Below, piece by piece: positions 1 through 9,402 of a DNA stretch of 64,000 nucleotides; the first letter of the stretch is position 1; every line of letters starts with the position of its first letter. A program made the translations under genes and the position numbers. The notes below the pieces were generated by a model, which did not search any database, had not been told where the DNA came from, and saw nothing but the letters and a program-made list of their open reading frames with translations. The DNA comes from Streptosporangium lutulentum (GTDB lineage Bacteria; Actinomycetota; Actinomycetes; Streptosporangiales; Streptosporangiaceae), in NCBI RefSeq assembly GCF_030811455.1, contig NZ_JAUSQU010000001.1, positions 3,782,001-3,846,000 on the forward strand, given 5' to 3'.

Positions 1-170
1 TGCCCGTCCCTCGGGCCCGCGATCGGCATCAGGTGGCCCCACAGCCATGCGTCCGTAATCTGCGGCAGGGCGTCGGCCTCCTGCCACACGCGCAGGATCT
101 CCTCGTAGGAGACGCGCATCGGGGTGGTCTTGATGCCGAACGTCACCCCGCCCTGGTGTTGGTCGCTCAC
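1..170 (-). CDS. LLM-class F420-dependent oxidoreductase, N-terminal fragment
   Basis: Only the first ~56 residues lie in the window; the rest continues beyond base 1. From a GTG at 168-170 the frame reads VSDQHQGGVTFGIKTT, then an EILRVWQEAD segment and AWLWGHLMPIAGPRDG. The last stretch is typical of the first beta-alpha unit of luciferase-like, F420-using flavin monooxygenase-fold enzymes, where the AWxxDHL-like motif lines the cofactor pocket. Such enzymes oxidise or reduce small molecules with coenzyme F420. The gene is divergent from a MarR regulator, and a palindrome lies in the shared gap, so MarR control is plausible. The substrate cannot be told from this fragment. Confidence 0.7.
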   Translation of the reverse strand, partial: MSDQHQGGVTFGIKTTPMRVSYEEILRVWQEADALPQITDAWLWGHLMPIAGPRDG

Positions 171-239
171 GATGTGTACGCGCCCTTCGACTCGACGTGC
201 CACCGCCTGGAGGTGGCAGTTCCGTCACTATAGCCGATC

Positions 240-254
240 GTCAGCGAAGCTGAC
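240..254. promoter_or_regulatory. Perfect inverted repeat, probable MarR operator
   Basis: GTCAGC-GAA-GCTGAC is a perfect 6+3+6 palindrome. It sits 19 bp before the MarR start codon and 70 bp from the divergent oxidoreductase start. MarR dimers bind palindromes of this size in divergent promoters, usually including their own. The symmetry and position are seen directly; binding is inferred. Confidence 0.5.
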
Positions 255-272
255 TATCAGCGCTCGGGTAAG

Positions 273-731
273 ATGCTGGGCATGACCGGCGACGCACCGT
301 CCAATCCCCTCGCCTCCCGTTTGGGCTATCTGCTCAAGCACGCATATCTGCAACTGACCGAGGCGTCCGCGCACGCGCTGGCGCCATTCGGAATCGACGG
401 CCGCGAGCTGGCGATCCTGGCCGTGCTCGCGACCGAATCCCCGCTGTCCCAGCTGGAGGCGGCCGGCAGACTCGGCGTCGACCGCACGACGATGGTGGCG
501 CTCGTCGACGCGCTGGAAGGCAAGGGCCTCGTCGAGCGCCACCGCAGTGCCCAGGACCGGCGCAAGAACACCGTGCAGCTGACACCGGCGGGCCAGGACC
601 GCCTACGCCGGGCCGAGCACGCCCGCCAGGAGATGGAGCGTCAGTTCCTCGCCCCGCTCTCCGGCTCGGACGCGGACCGCTTGGTCCGCGCCCTGCGGAC
701 CCTGGTCATCACCCCGAAGGCCGCTGACTGA
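273..731 (+). CDS. MarR-family transcriptional regulator
   Basis: A 152-aa single-domain protein with the MarR layout. N-terminal dimerisation helices are followed by a winged helix (LEAAGRLGVDRTTMVALVDA as helix-turn-helix), then the wing GLVERHRSAQDRRKNTVQLT, with the DRR pair that is a hallmark of the family, and a C-terminal dimerisation helix. Starts are possible at 273 (MLGMTG) or at the ATG at 282; neither has a strong ribosome-binding site. MarR proteins are cytoplasmic dimers that usually repress and are released by small aromatic ligands. The neighbouring divergent F420-type oxidoreductase and the palindrome between them suggest it controls that gene and itself. Its last 91 bp overlap the end of the convergent membrane-protein gene. 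Confidence 0.9.
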   Translation: MLGMTGDAPSNPLASRLGYLLKHAYLQLTEASAHALAPFGIDGRELAILAVLATESPLSQLEAAGRLGVDRTTMVALVDALEGKGLVERHRSAQDRRKNTVQLTPAGQDRLRRAEHARQEMERQFLAPLSGSDADRLVRALRTLVITPKAAD

Positions 732-1315
732 CGTCCGGGGACGCGCGGCCTGGCACCCGGTCGGGCCGTGGCCGCCGTGCCCGGCCGTTCGGCGCGTCCG
801 CGTCCCTCCTTCTCCGGCCTCGTCAGAACGTAGGCGACGCCGAGCGCTCCCCCGGCGCCGAGGACGACGGCCACGGCCGAGGGGATCGCGAGGGACGCGC
901 CGGCCAGCGCGGTGACGGGCAGGCACAGGGCCACGGACGCGGCGAGCACGCCCCCGAGCCGGCCCAGCCAGGCGATGAGCGGCGACAGGGGAATGCGCGC
1001 CGGCACCGGGAGGTGAGCCGCGAGGGCGGCCATGGCGTGGTGGATGTAGAGGAGCGCCCCGATCGCCAGCGCCACGATCCAGGACGGGGCGTAGCCGTAC
1101 ACGACGGTGGTCAGCAGCCAGGCCACCACGGTGGCGACCTCCAGGGAGAGCACCCAGGGGCTTTCCGGCTCCGCGGCCGCGAGCAGGCCGATCAGGGCGG
1201 CGAACAGCGGCATCACGATCCCGGCGCGGTAGTCCGGCGGCATCGCGACGAGCAGGGCCGCGGTTCCGCAGGCCCACACCATCGCCCGCCAGCTCAGCGA
1301 GTGCAGCGTGCTCAT
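641..1315 (-). CDS. Multi-pass membrane protein, last gene of the MoxR operon
   Basis: A 224-aa protein with about four hydrophobic helices (near residues 8-25, 30-50, 57-90 and 115-165) and a basic, Arg/Pro-rich, probably cytoplasmic tail of ~60 residues. Its ATG (1313-1315) overlaps the DUF58 stop as ATGA, so it should be translated from the same message. I do not recognise the family. The tail runs 91 bp into the convergent MarR gene. The low-complexity sequence there suggests the end of the reading frame is not strongly constrained. The location points to a role with the MoxR/DUF58 chaperone-like system in the membrane. Confidence 0.7.
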   Translation of the reverse strand: MSTLHSLSWRAMVWACGTAALLVAMPPDYRAGIVMPLFAALIGLLAAAEPESPWVLSLEVATVVAWLLTTVVYGYAPSWIVALAIGALLYIHHAMAALAAHLPVPARIPLSPLIAWLGRLGGVLAASVALCLPVTALAGASLAIPSAVAVVLGAGGALGVAYVLTRPEKEGRGRAERPGTAATARPGARPRVPGRQSAAFGVMTRVRRARTKRSASEPESGARN

Positions 1316-2558
1316 CGCGACACCGCGGCGATCCGGGCGACGTCTCGCAGGACCGCGTCCAGGCTGCCCGAGCCACGCCAGACCTCGACCGGAACCCCGG
1401 CCTCACGCAGGCGGCCGATGATGTTCTCGCGTTCCAGACGCCAGAGCCGCTCGGCCAGGTCCGACCACTCGGTCCCGGTCCGGTGGTGAAGTCCGGCGGG
1501 CAGGGTGTCGACCGCGATCAGGGAGCGGCGGGTGCGGGCCAGGGTGGCCAGGGCCGTGGCGCTGCGCGGGTCCAGGAGCGGGGTCAGCATGATGATCAGG
1601 GCGTTCGAGGCAGGCCGGCCGGCGAGCGGCGGGCGGTCGCCGAGCGCGTCCCAGCCTCCGGGCATGACCCTGGTGTCGGCCAGCCAGGCGAGCTGGGCCA
1701 GGTAGTGCCGCCGGCCCGTGCCGGGACGCAGCCTCCGCAGCCGGGGCCCGAGCTCCGTCAGGGAGACCCTGTCACCCTGACGGGTGTAGTGCTCGGCGAT
1801 CGCGGCGGCGGCCCGGACCGTGGCGTCCAGCACGCTCGCCGTACCGTCGTCGCCGCCCGCCTCGTGCAGGACGTCCAGCAGCAGCACGATCTCGGCGTCG
1901 CGTTCGGGCCGGGTGGCGTTGACGTACGGCTCGCGGGTGCGCAGGGTGGTCCGCCAGTCGATGCGGCGCAGCCGGTCGCCCGGCCGGTAGGGCCGCACCC
2001 CGGCGAGCTCACCGCCCTCGCCGGACCGGCGGGAGCCGTGGATCCCGGACATCCCGTCGGCTCGGGGCACGAAGGCGTGCGAGGCGAAAGGCTCGGCGGA
2101 CGGCAGGGCCCGCACGGTCCTGGGGGGCAGCACCAGCTCGGGGAACTCCAGGAGCCCGTCGCAGGCGATCACCCGGACCCGTACCGGTCCCAGCGAGTGG
2201 ACGCCCCAGCGCCGGGCCGTACCGGCGAGGGTCACCTCGGCGGGCACCTCCGCGACGTGGTGCCCGACGTCCTGGTCGAGGCCGGGCGAGAAGACGGGGC
2301 TGACCACGCACAGCGCCGAGGGGTCACCGTCCACGGTGACCGAGGCGCTGACGTCGCCGCCCTCCACGATGTCGGTGTCGTCGAGGCGCATGGCCGCCCG
2401 GGGCGGCCCCGCCGGCCGGGAGCGCAGGGTGAGGGCCGTGCCCAGGGCGAACGGCACGGCCATGACCAGCAGGTCCACCCGGCCGAGTGTCGTCGCGAGC
2501 AGGCACAGCCCGGCGCTGAGGACGACGGCACGCCGCAGCGCCGGAGTGGAGGTCCACA

Positions 2559-2559
<1 letters not shown>
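1312..2559 (-). CDS. DUF58 domain protein (MoxR partner, vWA-like)
   Basis: A 415-aa protein starting MWTSTPALRR, with two N-terminal hydrophobic segments (about residues 8-25 and 28-45) that anchor it. A beta-rich region follows, then the DUF58 signature RPYRPGDRLRRIDWRTT around residues 190-205 and the vWA-like segment EIVLLLDVLHE. DUF58 proteins occur next to MoxR AAA ATPases and are thought to assemble or activate other proteins, probably through a metal-binding vWA fold. The ATG overlaps the moxR stop as TGATG. The reading frame is open upstream inside moxR, but that extension is a shadow. Confidence 0.88.
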
Positions 2560-3536
<977 letters not shown>

Positions 3537-3538
3537 GT

Positions 3539-3937
3539 CTATATCTCCTCGATGCGCGCGATCAGGCGGGCCAGCTCGGCGCGGGTCGGGACCGCCGTCA
3601 GGGGGACGGTGATCAGTTCGTGCAGTTCGGCGCCCAGGATCTCCGCGGCGCGGGCGGGTCCGGTCGTGCCGTGTCGCCGGCGGAGCCGTTCCACGACGAG
3701 TTCGGCCAGGCGGCGCTGGACGAGCGAGTGGAACCTCGGCAGGTCGTCCCGGGTGGAGGCGAGCCGGTGCTCCCACCACCGGACCGCGGCGAACGCCCGG
3801 TCCGCCGCCTCCGCGGCGCGGGTCGCCTGAGGCGGTGCGGGCGGCCTCGACGAGACGACCGGGATCCGGCGGACGATCACGACGGCCAGCGTGACGGCGA
3901 CGGCCAGGATCCCGAGATGCCACAGGACGACCGTCAC
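3539..3937 (-). CDS. Small membrane-anchored protein of the MoxR/DUF58 operon
   Basis: 132 aa from a GTG that overlaps the stop of the DUF4129 gene as GTGA. One N-terminal transmembrane helix (residues ~3-22, LWHLGILAVAVTLAVVIV) is followed by a basic stretch and a soluble helical domain rich in Arg and Leu. The protein matches no family I can name. In actinomycetes a small anchored protein at this position is a common companion of the DUF4129-MoxR-DUF58 set. It is probably an accessory subunit, which is inferred from gene order. Confidence 0.75.
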   Translation of the reverse strand: MTVVLWHLGILAVAVTLAVVIVRRIPVVSSRPPAPPQATRAAEAADRAFAAVRWWEHRLASTRDDLPRFHSLVQRRLAELVVERLRRRHGTTGPARAAEILGAELHELITVPLTAVPTRAELARLIARIEEI

Positions 3938-4623
3938 GGTGACAGCTCCGCGTCCACCTCGGCCAGCGCCCGCCGGGCCGTGACGCGCAGCGCGCCGGTC
4001 ACCTCGTGCGGGGCGTACCGCGCCTGGCGGTAGGCGTCGGCGAGGCGGCCCAGCGCGGTTTCGCCCACCCGGTGCGCGGCGAGCAGCCGGGTGACCAGGT
4101 CGGCGGCGGTGTCGGCGGCCAGTCGCGGGGTTCCGGCCCCGGCGGCCACGTGTTCCAGCCGGAGCCAGCAGGCGATCACCGCGCGGCGTGGGTCGTCCCC
4201 GGCGTCGAGGTCGGACAGGGCCGCCCGGAGCGCGGCCCGCACCTCGCCGGCGGCGGCCACCGGTTCCTCCCGTGCGGGCTCCCGTGCCGGGCGGGTGGCG
4301 GGCGGGCGATCGTCCGAACGGGTGAGCATCCGGATCAGCATGACGATCATGGGCGCGGCGATCACGGCGCCGATCACGACCAGGGCCCAGAAGGAGAACT
4401 CTCCCATCGGGTCGTCCCCCACGGGCAGGACGCCGATGCTCCGATCCAGGACCGGGGCGGGGCTCCGCCCGTCGAGATCCGGGACGAGGACGTCCAGGTC
4501 GAGAGCGGCGTCGAGCCGGATTCCGCCCGCGGCGAGCCCGACGGCCGCCAGCCCCACCATGACCAGGGCGAACGGCATCCACCGATGCCACCAGACCGGT
4601 AGTGAGCTTCTCAAACGGAGCAT
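3934..4623 (-). CDS. DUF4129 domain membrane protein
   Basis: 229 aa starting MLRLRSSLPVWWHRW, chosen because GGAG lies 11 nt upstream; an alternative TTG at 4662 has no such site. Transmembrane helices fall near residues 17-35 and 75-97. The C-terminal DUF4129 region runs from about residue 130, with RLEHVAAGAGTPRLAADTA, TRLLAAHR and YRQARYAPHEVT, the pattern used to recognise the domain. DUF4129 proteins head MoxR/DUF58 operons and sometimes carry transglutaminase domains; this one has none. It is the first of five tightly packed genes, all joined by overlaps or a gap of 3 bp or less. Confidence 0.85.
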   Translation of the reverse strand: MLRLRSSLPVWWHRWMPFALVMVGLAAVGLAAGGIRLDAALDLDVLVPDLDGRSPAPVLDRSIGVLPVGDDPMGEFSFWALVVIGAVIAAPMIVMLIRMLTRSDDRPPATRPAREPAREEPVAAAGEVRAALRAALSDLDAGDDPRRAVIACWLRLEHVAAGAGTPRLAADTAADLVTRLLAAHRVGETALGRLADAYRQARYAPHEVTGALRVTARRALAEVDAELSP

Positions 4624-4730
4624 ATCGCCGCTTACTCCATCAGCGCGCCGCCTCGCCGTCAAGAACCGGAATCCGTACGGGCCGCCGCCGGGGATCGGCT
4701 CCCCCGCGGCGGCCCGCCCGGCTGAAAGGA

Positions 4731-6713
4731 CTAATCCAGGGCGGAGCGACCGCCGACCAGGGGAAGCGTGACCGAGCTGTCGGCGGGCACGACCGAGACG
4801 CCGGTTCCGGCGGGCAGGCGAAGGGTGAAGTCGCGGTCGGTGGAGATGAGCACGACACCGATCCGGTGGCCGGCCTTGACGATGTAGTCGTTGGGCTGGA
4901 GGTCGACGTCGAAGTCGTGGAAACGACCCTCGCGGAGCAGTTCGGTCCGGGAGACGGACTCACGGTTGCGGACGTCGAGCCAGCCCCTGGTGATGATCTT
5001 GTAGGGGGCGGTCACCGTGACGTGCTCGGCGAGCCTGGCACAGCCGGTGTCGCCCGGCACGCCCTGGCCGTAGCAGACCGGGGTGGCGCCGTAGACGACC
5101 GAACCGTAGGCGCGGGCGTCGGTGCCGTAGTCGACGAGCAGTGCCGTCAGGTACGGCGAGCGCCCGCCCTGGAAGGCCGCCTTCACCGAGACCTTCGGGG
5201 TGCCGGACAGGCGCACGTCCCTGGTCATGGGACTGGACAGGTAGGCCAGCCGGTTGGGGTCGGTGGTCACGACGTTCGCGGCGAGCTGCTCGGCGGTGCG
5301 GACGTTCTGGTCGACGAAGGACTCGGCGGCGTGACCCCGGGGGCGGCTGCCGCTCAGGGCGCCGTTCTTGCCGTAGATCCCGGCGGACAGGTTCAGCCGC
5401 ACGTCACGGGTGCCCGGCAGCGGCCACGAGTCGTGCTGAGCCCACTGGCCGGGACCCGACTCCACGTCCGCCTGCGGCTCGTCCATGATGCCGTTGCGCA
5501 GGCCGTACAGGTAGAAGTCGAACCAGTGGTGAAGCTGGCGCAGCCACTCGGCGTTGCGCTGGGCGAAGGAGAACGGGTTGAAGTGGGCGCCCTGGTGCAG
5601 CCAGATCTTGCGCGGCACGTCCTCCTTGGCGAGTGCCTTCCACCACTGGACGGCCTGCTTGGTCTTGACGTTCCAGTCGTTGAGACCGTGCACCAGGAAC
5701 ACGCTGGCGCGCACCTTTCGCACGTCGTTGAGATAGTTGCGCTCGTCCCAGAATCTGGAGTAGTCGCCGGTGACGCGGTCCTGGTCCTTTTCGATCCGGT
5801 CGATGAGCGCGCCACAGGCCTGGTCGGCGTCGTCGCGGGTCAGGACGTAGCGGGCGAGCACGTCGGCGTCCTCACCCTGGTAGCCGCCCGGGGCCAGCAC
5901 GCCGCCGTTCGCGCGGTAGTAGTCGTACCAGGAGGAGATGGCGGCGATCGGCACGATCGTCTTGAGTCCCTGGACCCCGGTGGCGGCGACGGCGTTGGGG
6001 AGCGTGCCGTTGTAGGAGACGCCGATCATGCCGACCTTGCCGGTGGACCAGTCGGCCCTGATCTCGTTTCCGGCCACGTCGAACCCGCGAGCCCGGCCGT
6101 TGAGCCAGTTGATCGCGGCCTTGGGCCCGGCGGCCTCGTTGTCCAGACCGGTCGTCGGACAGCCGGTCGCGCGACCCGAGCCGAGGTTCTCCACCAGCGC
6201 GACCGCGTAGCCGCGAGGGACGAAGTAGTTGTCGTAGTAACCGGTGAACGGCTGCGCGATCGCGCGGGCCGCGCTCGAGTCGTCGAGACCGAACATCTCG
6301 TCACGCAGGTCGTTGAACTTGTTGTGCCGGTATTCCATGCCCGCCGGGTCTGAGCCGTCGAGGTCCACGACGTGGTTGGGCACGTCGTTGCCGCCCGCGT
6401 AATAGGGGCTGGCCTCCATGATGACCGGGACCTTCAACCCCGACGCGGTTTCCCTGGGCCGCATGATGTCGACCGCGACCCGGTCGGGGCGGCCGTCCGC
6501 GTCGCTGTCGACTCCGGCGACCTCGACGAACACGGTCTCGGTCAGGGCGTCGGTCCGCGAGTAGACCGGCTGGGTCTCGTTGTTCTCGATCGGCGCGGTC
6601 GCGGGCCGCGCGACGGCGGGGGACGCGGCGGCGGGTTGCGCGGCCGCGGCGGGCAGGACGCCGGAAGGCACGGCCATTGCCAGCGCGATGAGGACTGTCT
6701 TCCACTTGTTCAT
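4731..6713 (-). CDS. Secreted CocE/NonD-family X-Pro dipeptidyl-peptidase-like hydrolase
   Basis: 660 aa from MNKWKTVLIALAMAVPSG, with a Sec signal peptide (basic start, hydrophobic core, AAA-AQP cleavage area near residue 26) and a GGAG site ~11 nt upstream. The alpha/beta-hydrolase core has the nucleophile elbow GVSYNG near residue 240, an Asp in HGLNDWN near 350, and the catalytic His in LHQGAHFNP near 385. A C-terminal jelly-roll domain follows (SRTELLREGRFHDFDVDL, GHRIGVVLISTDRDF), typical of X-Pro dipeptidyl-peptidases and CocE-type esterases. It likely cleaves X-Pro peptides or esters outside the cell. It is monocistronic, with a 547-bp leader carrying a palindrome. Confidence 0.92.
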   Translation of the reverse strand: MNKWKTVLIALAMAVPSGVLPAAAAQPAAASPAVARPATAPIENNETQPVYSRTDALTETVFVEVAGVDSDADGRPDRVAVDIMRPRETASGLKVPVIMEASPYYAGGNDVPNHVVDLDGSDPAGMEYRHNKFNDLRDEMFGLDDSSAARAIAQPFTGYYDNYFVPRGYAVALVENLGSGRATGCPTTGLDNEAAGPKAAINWLNGRARGFDVAGNEIRADWSTGKVGMIGVSYNGTLPNAVAATGVQGLKTIVPIAAISSWYDYYRANGGVLAPGGYQGEDADVLARYVLTRDDADQACGALIDRIEKDQDRVTGDYSRFWDERNYLNDVRKVRASVFLVHGLNDWNVKTKQAVQWWKALAKEDVPRKIWLHQGAHFNPFSFAQRNAEWLRQLHHWFDFYLYGLRNGIMDEPQADVESGPGQWAQHDSWPLPGTRDVRLNLSAGIYGKNGALSGSRPRGHAAESFVDQNVRTAEQLAANVVTTDPNRLAYLSSPMTRDVRLSGTPKVSVKAAFQGGRSPYLTALLVDYGTDARAYGSVVYGATPVCYGQGVPGDTGCARLAEHVTVTAPYKIITRGWLDVRNRESVSRTELLREGRFHDFDVDLQPNDYIVKAGHRIGVVLISTDRDFTLRLPAGTGVSVVPADSSVTLPLVGGRSALD

Positions 6714-7261
6714 CGAGGAGAACTCCCAGAGGGTCGACGAGAACCTGACAACTCCGGTCAATCTCGTCGAAGCAATCTTGACCTGCAAGATTGAAGGTAT
6801 AACGAATAAGCGACTATCACGCGTTACGTGGAATTTTCGGCGCGTTTCACGCCGGTGGGCACGATCACCCCTAACCTGGGGATCCGCGAACATCTCAGAC
6901 CATCAATCAGCTGAATATTCAATCAACCTGACGAGAAAGGATTGACATCCGCAGATCCGCCGAGCGATTTGCCGAGCGATTTGCCGCCAAAATCCCCTGG
7001 CTCGATTCCAAGCACCCGTTCTCGTCCGGCCACCACCAGGACCCGCCCTTGGACCGATTCTTCGATGGCATGCGCGGAGGCGGAAGCGTGGAGCTTGCTC
7101 ATAGGCCTGCCGATTCACCGTGCGATTCGGCCTCGGTCACGACCCGGCGGCCGTCGACGGTGGTGGAGACGGCACCGGCTCGCGGATCGGCCCGTGCGCC
7201 CGTCTCCAGATCTGGGTATTCCGAACGGAGGCGAGACGACGCACACGACCACGGGAGGGCA
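6714..7261. other. Divergent intergenic region without a gene
   Basis: This stretch of nearly 550 bp separates the secreted peptidase and the 510-aa protein. Its composition is mixed, with a relatively AT-rich segment (6770-6950) that should hold both promoters. It contains an 8-bp-arm palindrome at 6773-6793 and two tandem copies of a 12-mer (ccgagcgatttg) at 6960-6983. Short open frames on both strands show no protein-like features. No clear sigma70 promoter could be assigned. Confidence 0.6.
6773..6793. promoter_or_regulatory. Perfect 21-bp inverted repeat upstream of the secreted peptidase
   Basis: CAATCTTG-ACCTG-CAAGATTG has perfect 8-bp arms around a 5-bp spacer, 60 bp upstream of the peptidase start codon. 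The symmetry suits a dimeric regulator such as a LacI-, GntR- or TetR-type protein. It could also form a hairpin in the 5' leader. No candidate regulator gene is adjacent. Confidence 0.45.
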
Positions 7262-8794
7262 ATGCACATGACCACGCCGCGTTTGACCGGCTATCAGTAC
7301 CTGGAGTCTCTCGATTCGGTCCGGACACCCTGGCTCGCTTCGACCGCGGTCGGCTCTGCCGAAGAAGAACAACGACGTGAGCTTCACGAACTGGAGGTTC
7401 TTCTCGAAGTGCTTCTGACGCTGGCGCTGGGCCGCGACATTGTGGTCCCACAGTCCTACGCCTTTGACTCGTGGAGTTTCCTGCGGGTGGCGAAGACCGT
7501 GTTCCGTGCCCGCGACCTGGCGGGTTCGGCGGCCAAGGACGAACATCCCTTCCGACTCCACCTTTACAACGCGAGCACCTACAACGACGCGGTGACCCGC
7601 ATGCTCACCCGTGTCCACGATCGCGAAAACCCGTTCGTGAGCTCACTGCTACCGGAGTTGCGCACCCTGCCCGCCGGCCAGGTAGCCGGAATCACCAGGC
7701 TCGAACAGCTGTGTCAGAGCGGCTGGATAGGAGACGAACGCGCTCAGGCGCTGAAGTGTGTCGAAAGGAATTTCCAGAACCTCCCCAGAGTTCCCGCCCG
7801 CCCTCGGCCCGGGCAGGCCCGGCTCGCGGAACTGCTCAACCACTTCGTTGACGATTCGGCCCAGACGGCTCATTGGTTCAGCGGGCAGGCCAAGGAAGTG
7901 CACGAGGACCTGACCGGCGCCATCCGCCGGCTCGACCCGCGACGCAGCGGGCTGCTCAGCCAACGTAGCCTGCTACGAGCTCTCGAACCCTGGCCCGCCG
8001 ACCCGGAGAGACGCACGCCAGAGGAGATCATCGGCCGGGAACGGCTGGACCTGGTGATCGAGTTCGTGGACACGCTCTACAACATGATCGTCGCGGATTC
8101 CATCGGCATCGCCCCCGTGACCTTCTCCACCGAGCTGACTCTCGGCAACGAGCGGCTCCATGCGAGGGGTATCGCCCAGAAGCTCGCCTGGGCGGGCTAC
8201 GCGGCGGCGACAGAAGGACTGACCGTGTCGATACCGCAGGGCAAAGAAGGTTCGGTGTTCGAGGCTTGGACCGGCGACGGGCCGTCGCCCGGCGAGGAGG
8301 TCAAGGAGCTGAGGAGCCATGTGGAGGAGGGCCTGGCCGCACTGTTTCAACAGCGCGCGTGCCGAGGAGAGAGAGGCGGTGCCCGATCGGACTTCTGGAA
8401 TGGGCTGGACAAGCTGAACGCCGCGCTCGACAGCGAGGATGTCGTCGCGGCTGAGAGAGCTCTGGCCGCTCACGTCAAGTGTGTAAGCAGGATTCTCGGC
8501 CGTGGTGCCGACGTTGTACCGGCGTCGAGCGGCGGGGGTGGAGGGGCGTCGACCTGGTGGATGCGACTCGTCCACAAGGGCACCTGGGGCGGGGCCGGCG
8601 TCGGGTTGACGACCATGGTACAGATGCCGATCGTGCCCGCGATCCTGACAGCGGGGCTGCTCACAATAGCCCCGGAGCTTGCCGAGGGGGGTAGGGCGGT
8701 CACCCAGCGTGGGAGGCGGTTCGCCATGCACCGCAAGGCATTGGGAACGGTGCTCGAGGTAAGGGGCAGCACGTCGAGGGGGACGACCGCGTGA
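7262..8794 (+). CDS. Hypothetical 510-aa protein with hydrophobic C-terminal segment
   Basis: The start MHMTTPRLTGYQYLESLD follows GGGAGG 4 nt upstream; an open frame further upstream lacks coding character. The protein is mostly helical and soluble for 430 residues. A Gly-rich linker (SSGGGGGAS, near 440) then leads into a hydrophobic stretch (GLTTMVQMPIVPAILTAGLL, about 460-485), which may insert in the membrane, and a basic tail. I recognise no domain. Its stop overlaps the NUDIX start as GTGA, so the two are translationally coupled and probably act together. Confidence 0.75.
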   Translation: MHMTTPRLTGYQYLESLDSVRTPWLASTAVGSAEEEQRRELHELEVLLEVLLTLALGRDIVVPQSYAFDSWSFLRVAKTVFRARDLAGSAAKDEHPFRLHLYNASTYNDAVTRMLTRVHDRENPFVSSLLPELRTLPAGQVAGITRLEQLCQSGWIGDERAQALKCVERNFQNLPRVPARPRPGQARLAELLNHFVDDSAQTAHWFSGQAKEVHEDLTGAIRRLDPRRSGLLSQRSLLRALEPWPADPERRTPEEIIGRERLDLVIEFVDTLYNMIVADSIGIAPVTFSTELTLGNERLHARGIAQKLAWAGYAAATEGLTVSIPQGKEGSVFEAWTGDGPSPGEEVKELRSHVEEGLAALFQQRACRGERGGARSDFWNGLDKLNAALDSEDVVAAERALAAHVKCVSRILGRGADVVPASSGGGGGASTWWMRLVHKGTWGGAGVGLTTMVQMPIVPAILTAGLLTIAPELAEGGRAVTQRGRRFAMHRKALGTVLEVRGSTSRGTTA

Positions 8795-9348
8795 CGCGGC
8801 GACCTATACGCCGTGTGCGCGAAGTGCGCGCCTACGCCAACCGGTTCGTCGAGGTCTTCGATGACGAGGTGGAGTTCCCTGACGGCGCGCAGGGTTGCTA
8901 CCTGAGAATCGTTCACGTGGGGACCGGCCCCGGTGTCGTGATTCTGCCCGTCCACGCCGGGTCGGTCGGGCTCGTGTACACCTACCGTTACCCGCTGGGG
9001 GCATGGCAGTGGGGCCTGCCTCGCGGCTTCGGACGGCATCCGGACCCTGAAGTGACAGCGCGGGCCGAGCTCCGGCAGGAACTCGGCGTCGAGGCCGCGA
9101 AAGTACGCCTCCTGGGCATGCAGACTCCTGACTCGGGATTGCTGGCGAGTCGCGTGGCGATCATGCTCGCGGAGGTCGCCGATCCCTCCGGCCGCCCTCA
9201 GGACAGGCGGGAGGTCGCCGCGTCGCGATGGGTCCCGCTGCATGAGCTGCGGGCCATGGCAGCCGCGAACGAGCTGGAAGACGGAATGACCCTGGCCGCA
9301 CTGGCCCTTGCCGATGCGAAGGGCGTCTTCGAACCGCCCCACGTTTGA
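8791..9348 (+). CDS. NUDIX hydrolase
   Basis: 185 aa starting at the GTG that overlaps the previous stop. The fold resembles ADP-ribose pyrophosphatases: a beta-rich N-terminal half, an LPRGFGRHPDPEVTARAELRQELGV segment as the NUDIX box (about residues 75-98), and downstream SRWVPLHEL. The box departs from the consensus at two places: the Arg before Glu is Ala, and one of the paired Glu residues is Gln. The core metal-binding Glu residues of ELRQEL remain. Family members hydrolyse nucleoside diphosphates linked to another group. Coupling to the unknown 510-aa protein suggests a two-component function. Confidence 0.85.
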   Translation: MTRRPIRRVREVRAYANRFVEVFDDEVEFPDGAQGCYLRIVHVGTGPGVVILPVHAGSVGLVYTYRYPLGAWQWGLPRGFGRHPDPEVTARAELRQELGVEAAKVRLLGMQTPDSGLLASRVAIMLAEVADPSGRPQDRREVAASRWVPLHELRAMAAANELEDGMTLAALALADAKGVFEPPHV

Positions 9349-9402
9349 AGGAGGCCACGAACCCCTTAATCGCGCCCCGGCCTGCAGACGTTGATCGCTA
9401 GC

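Noticed and set aside
4602-6353. 583-aa plus-strand open frame opposite the secreted peptidase
   Set aside because: Antisense shadow; the minus frame has a signal peptide and catalytic triad.
6774-6805. TTGACC ... TATAAC as a plus-strand promoter
   Set aside because: Spacing between the boxes is only about 14 bp, too short for a sigma70 promoter, and the nearest plus-strand gene starts more than 450 bp away.
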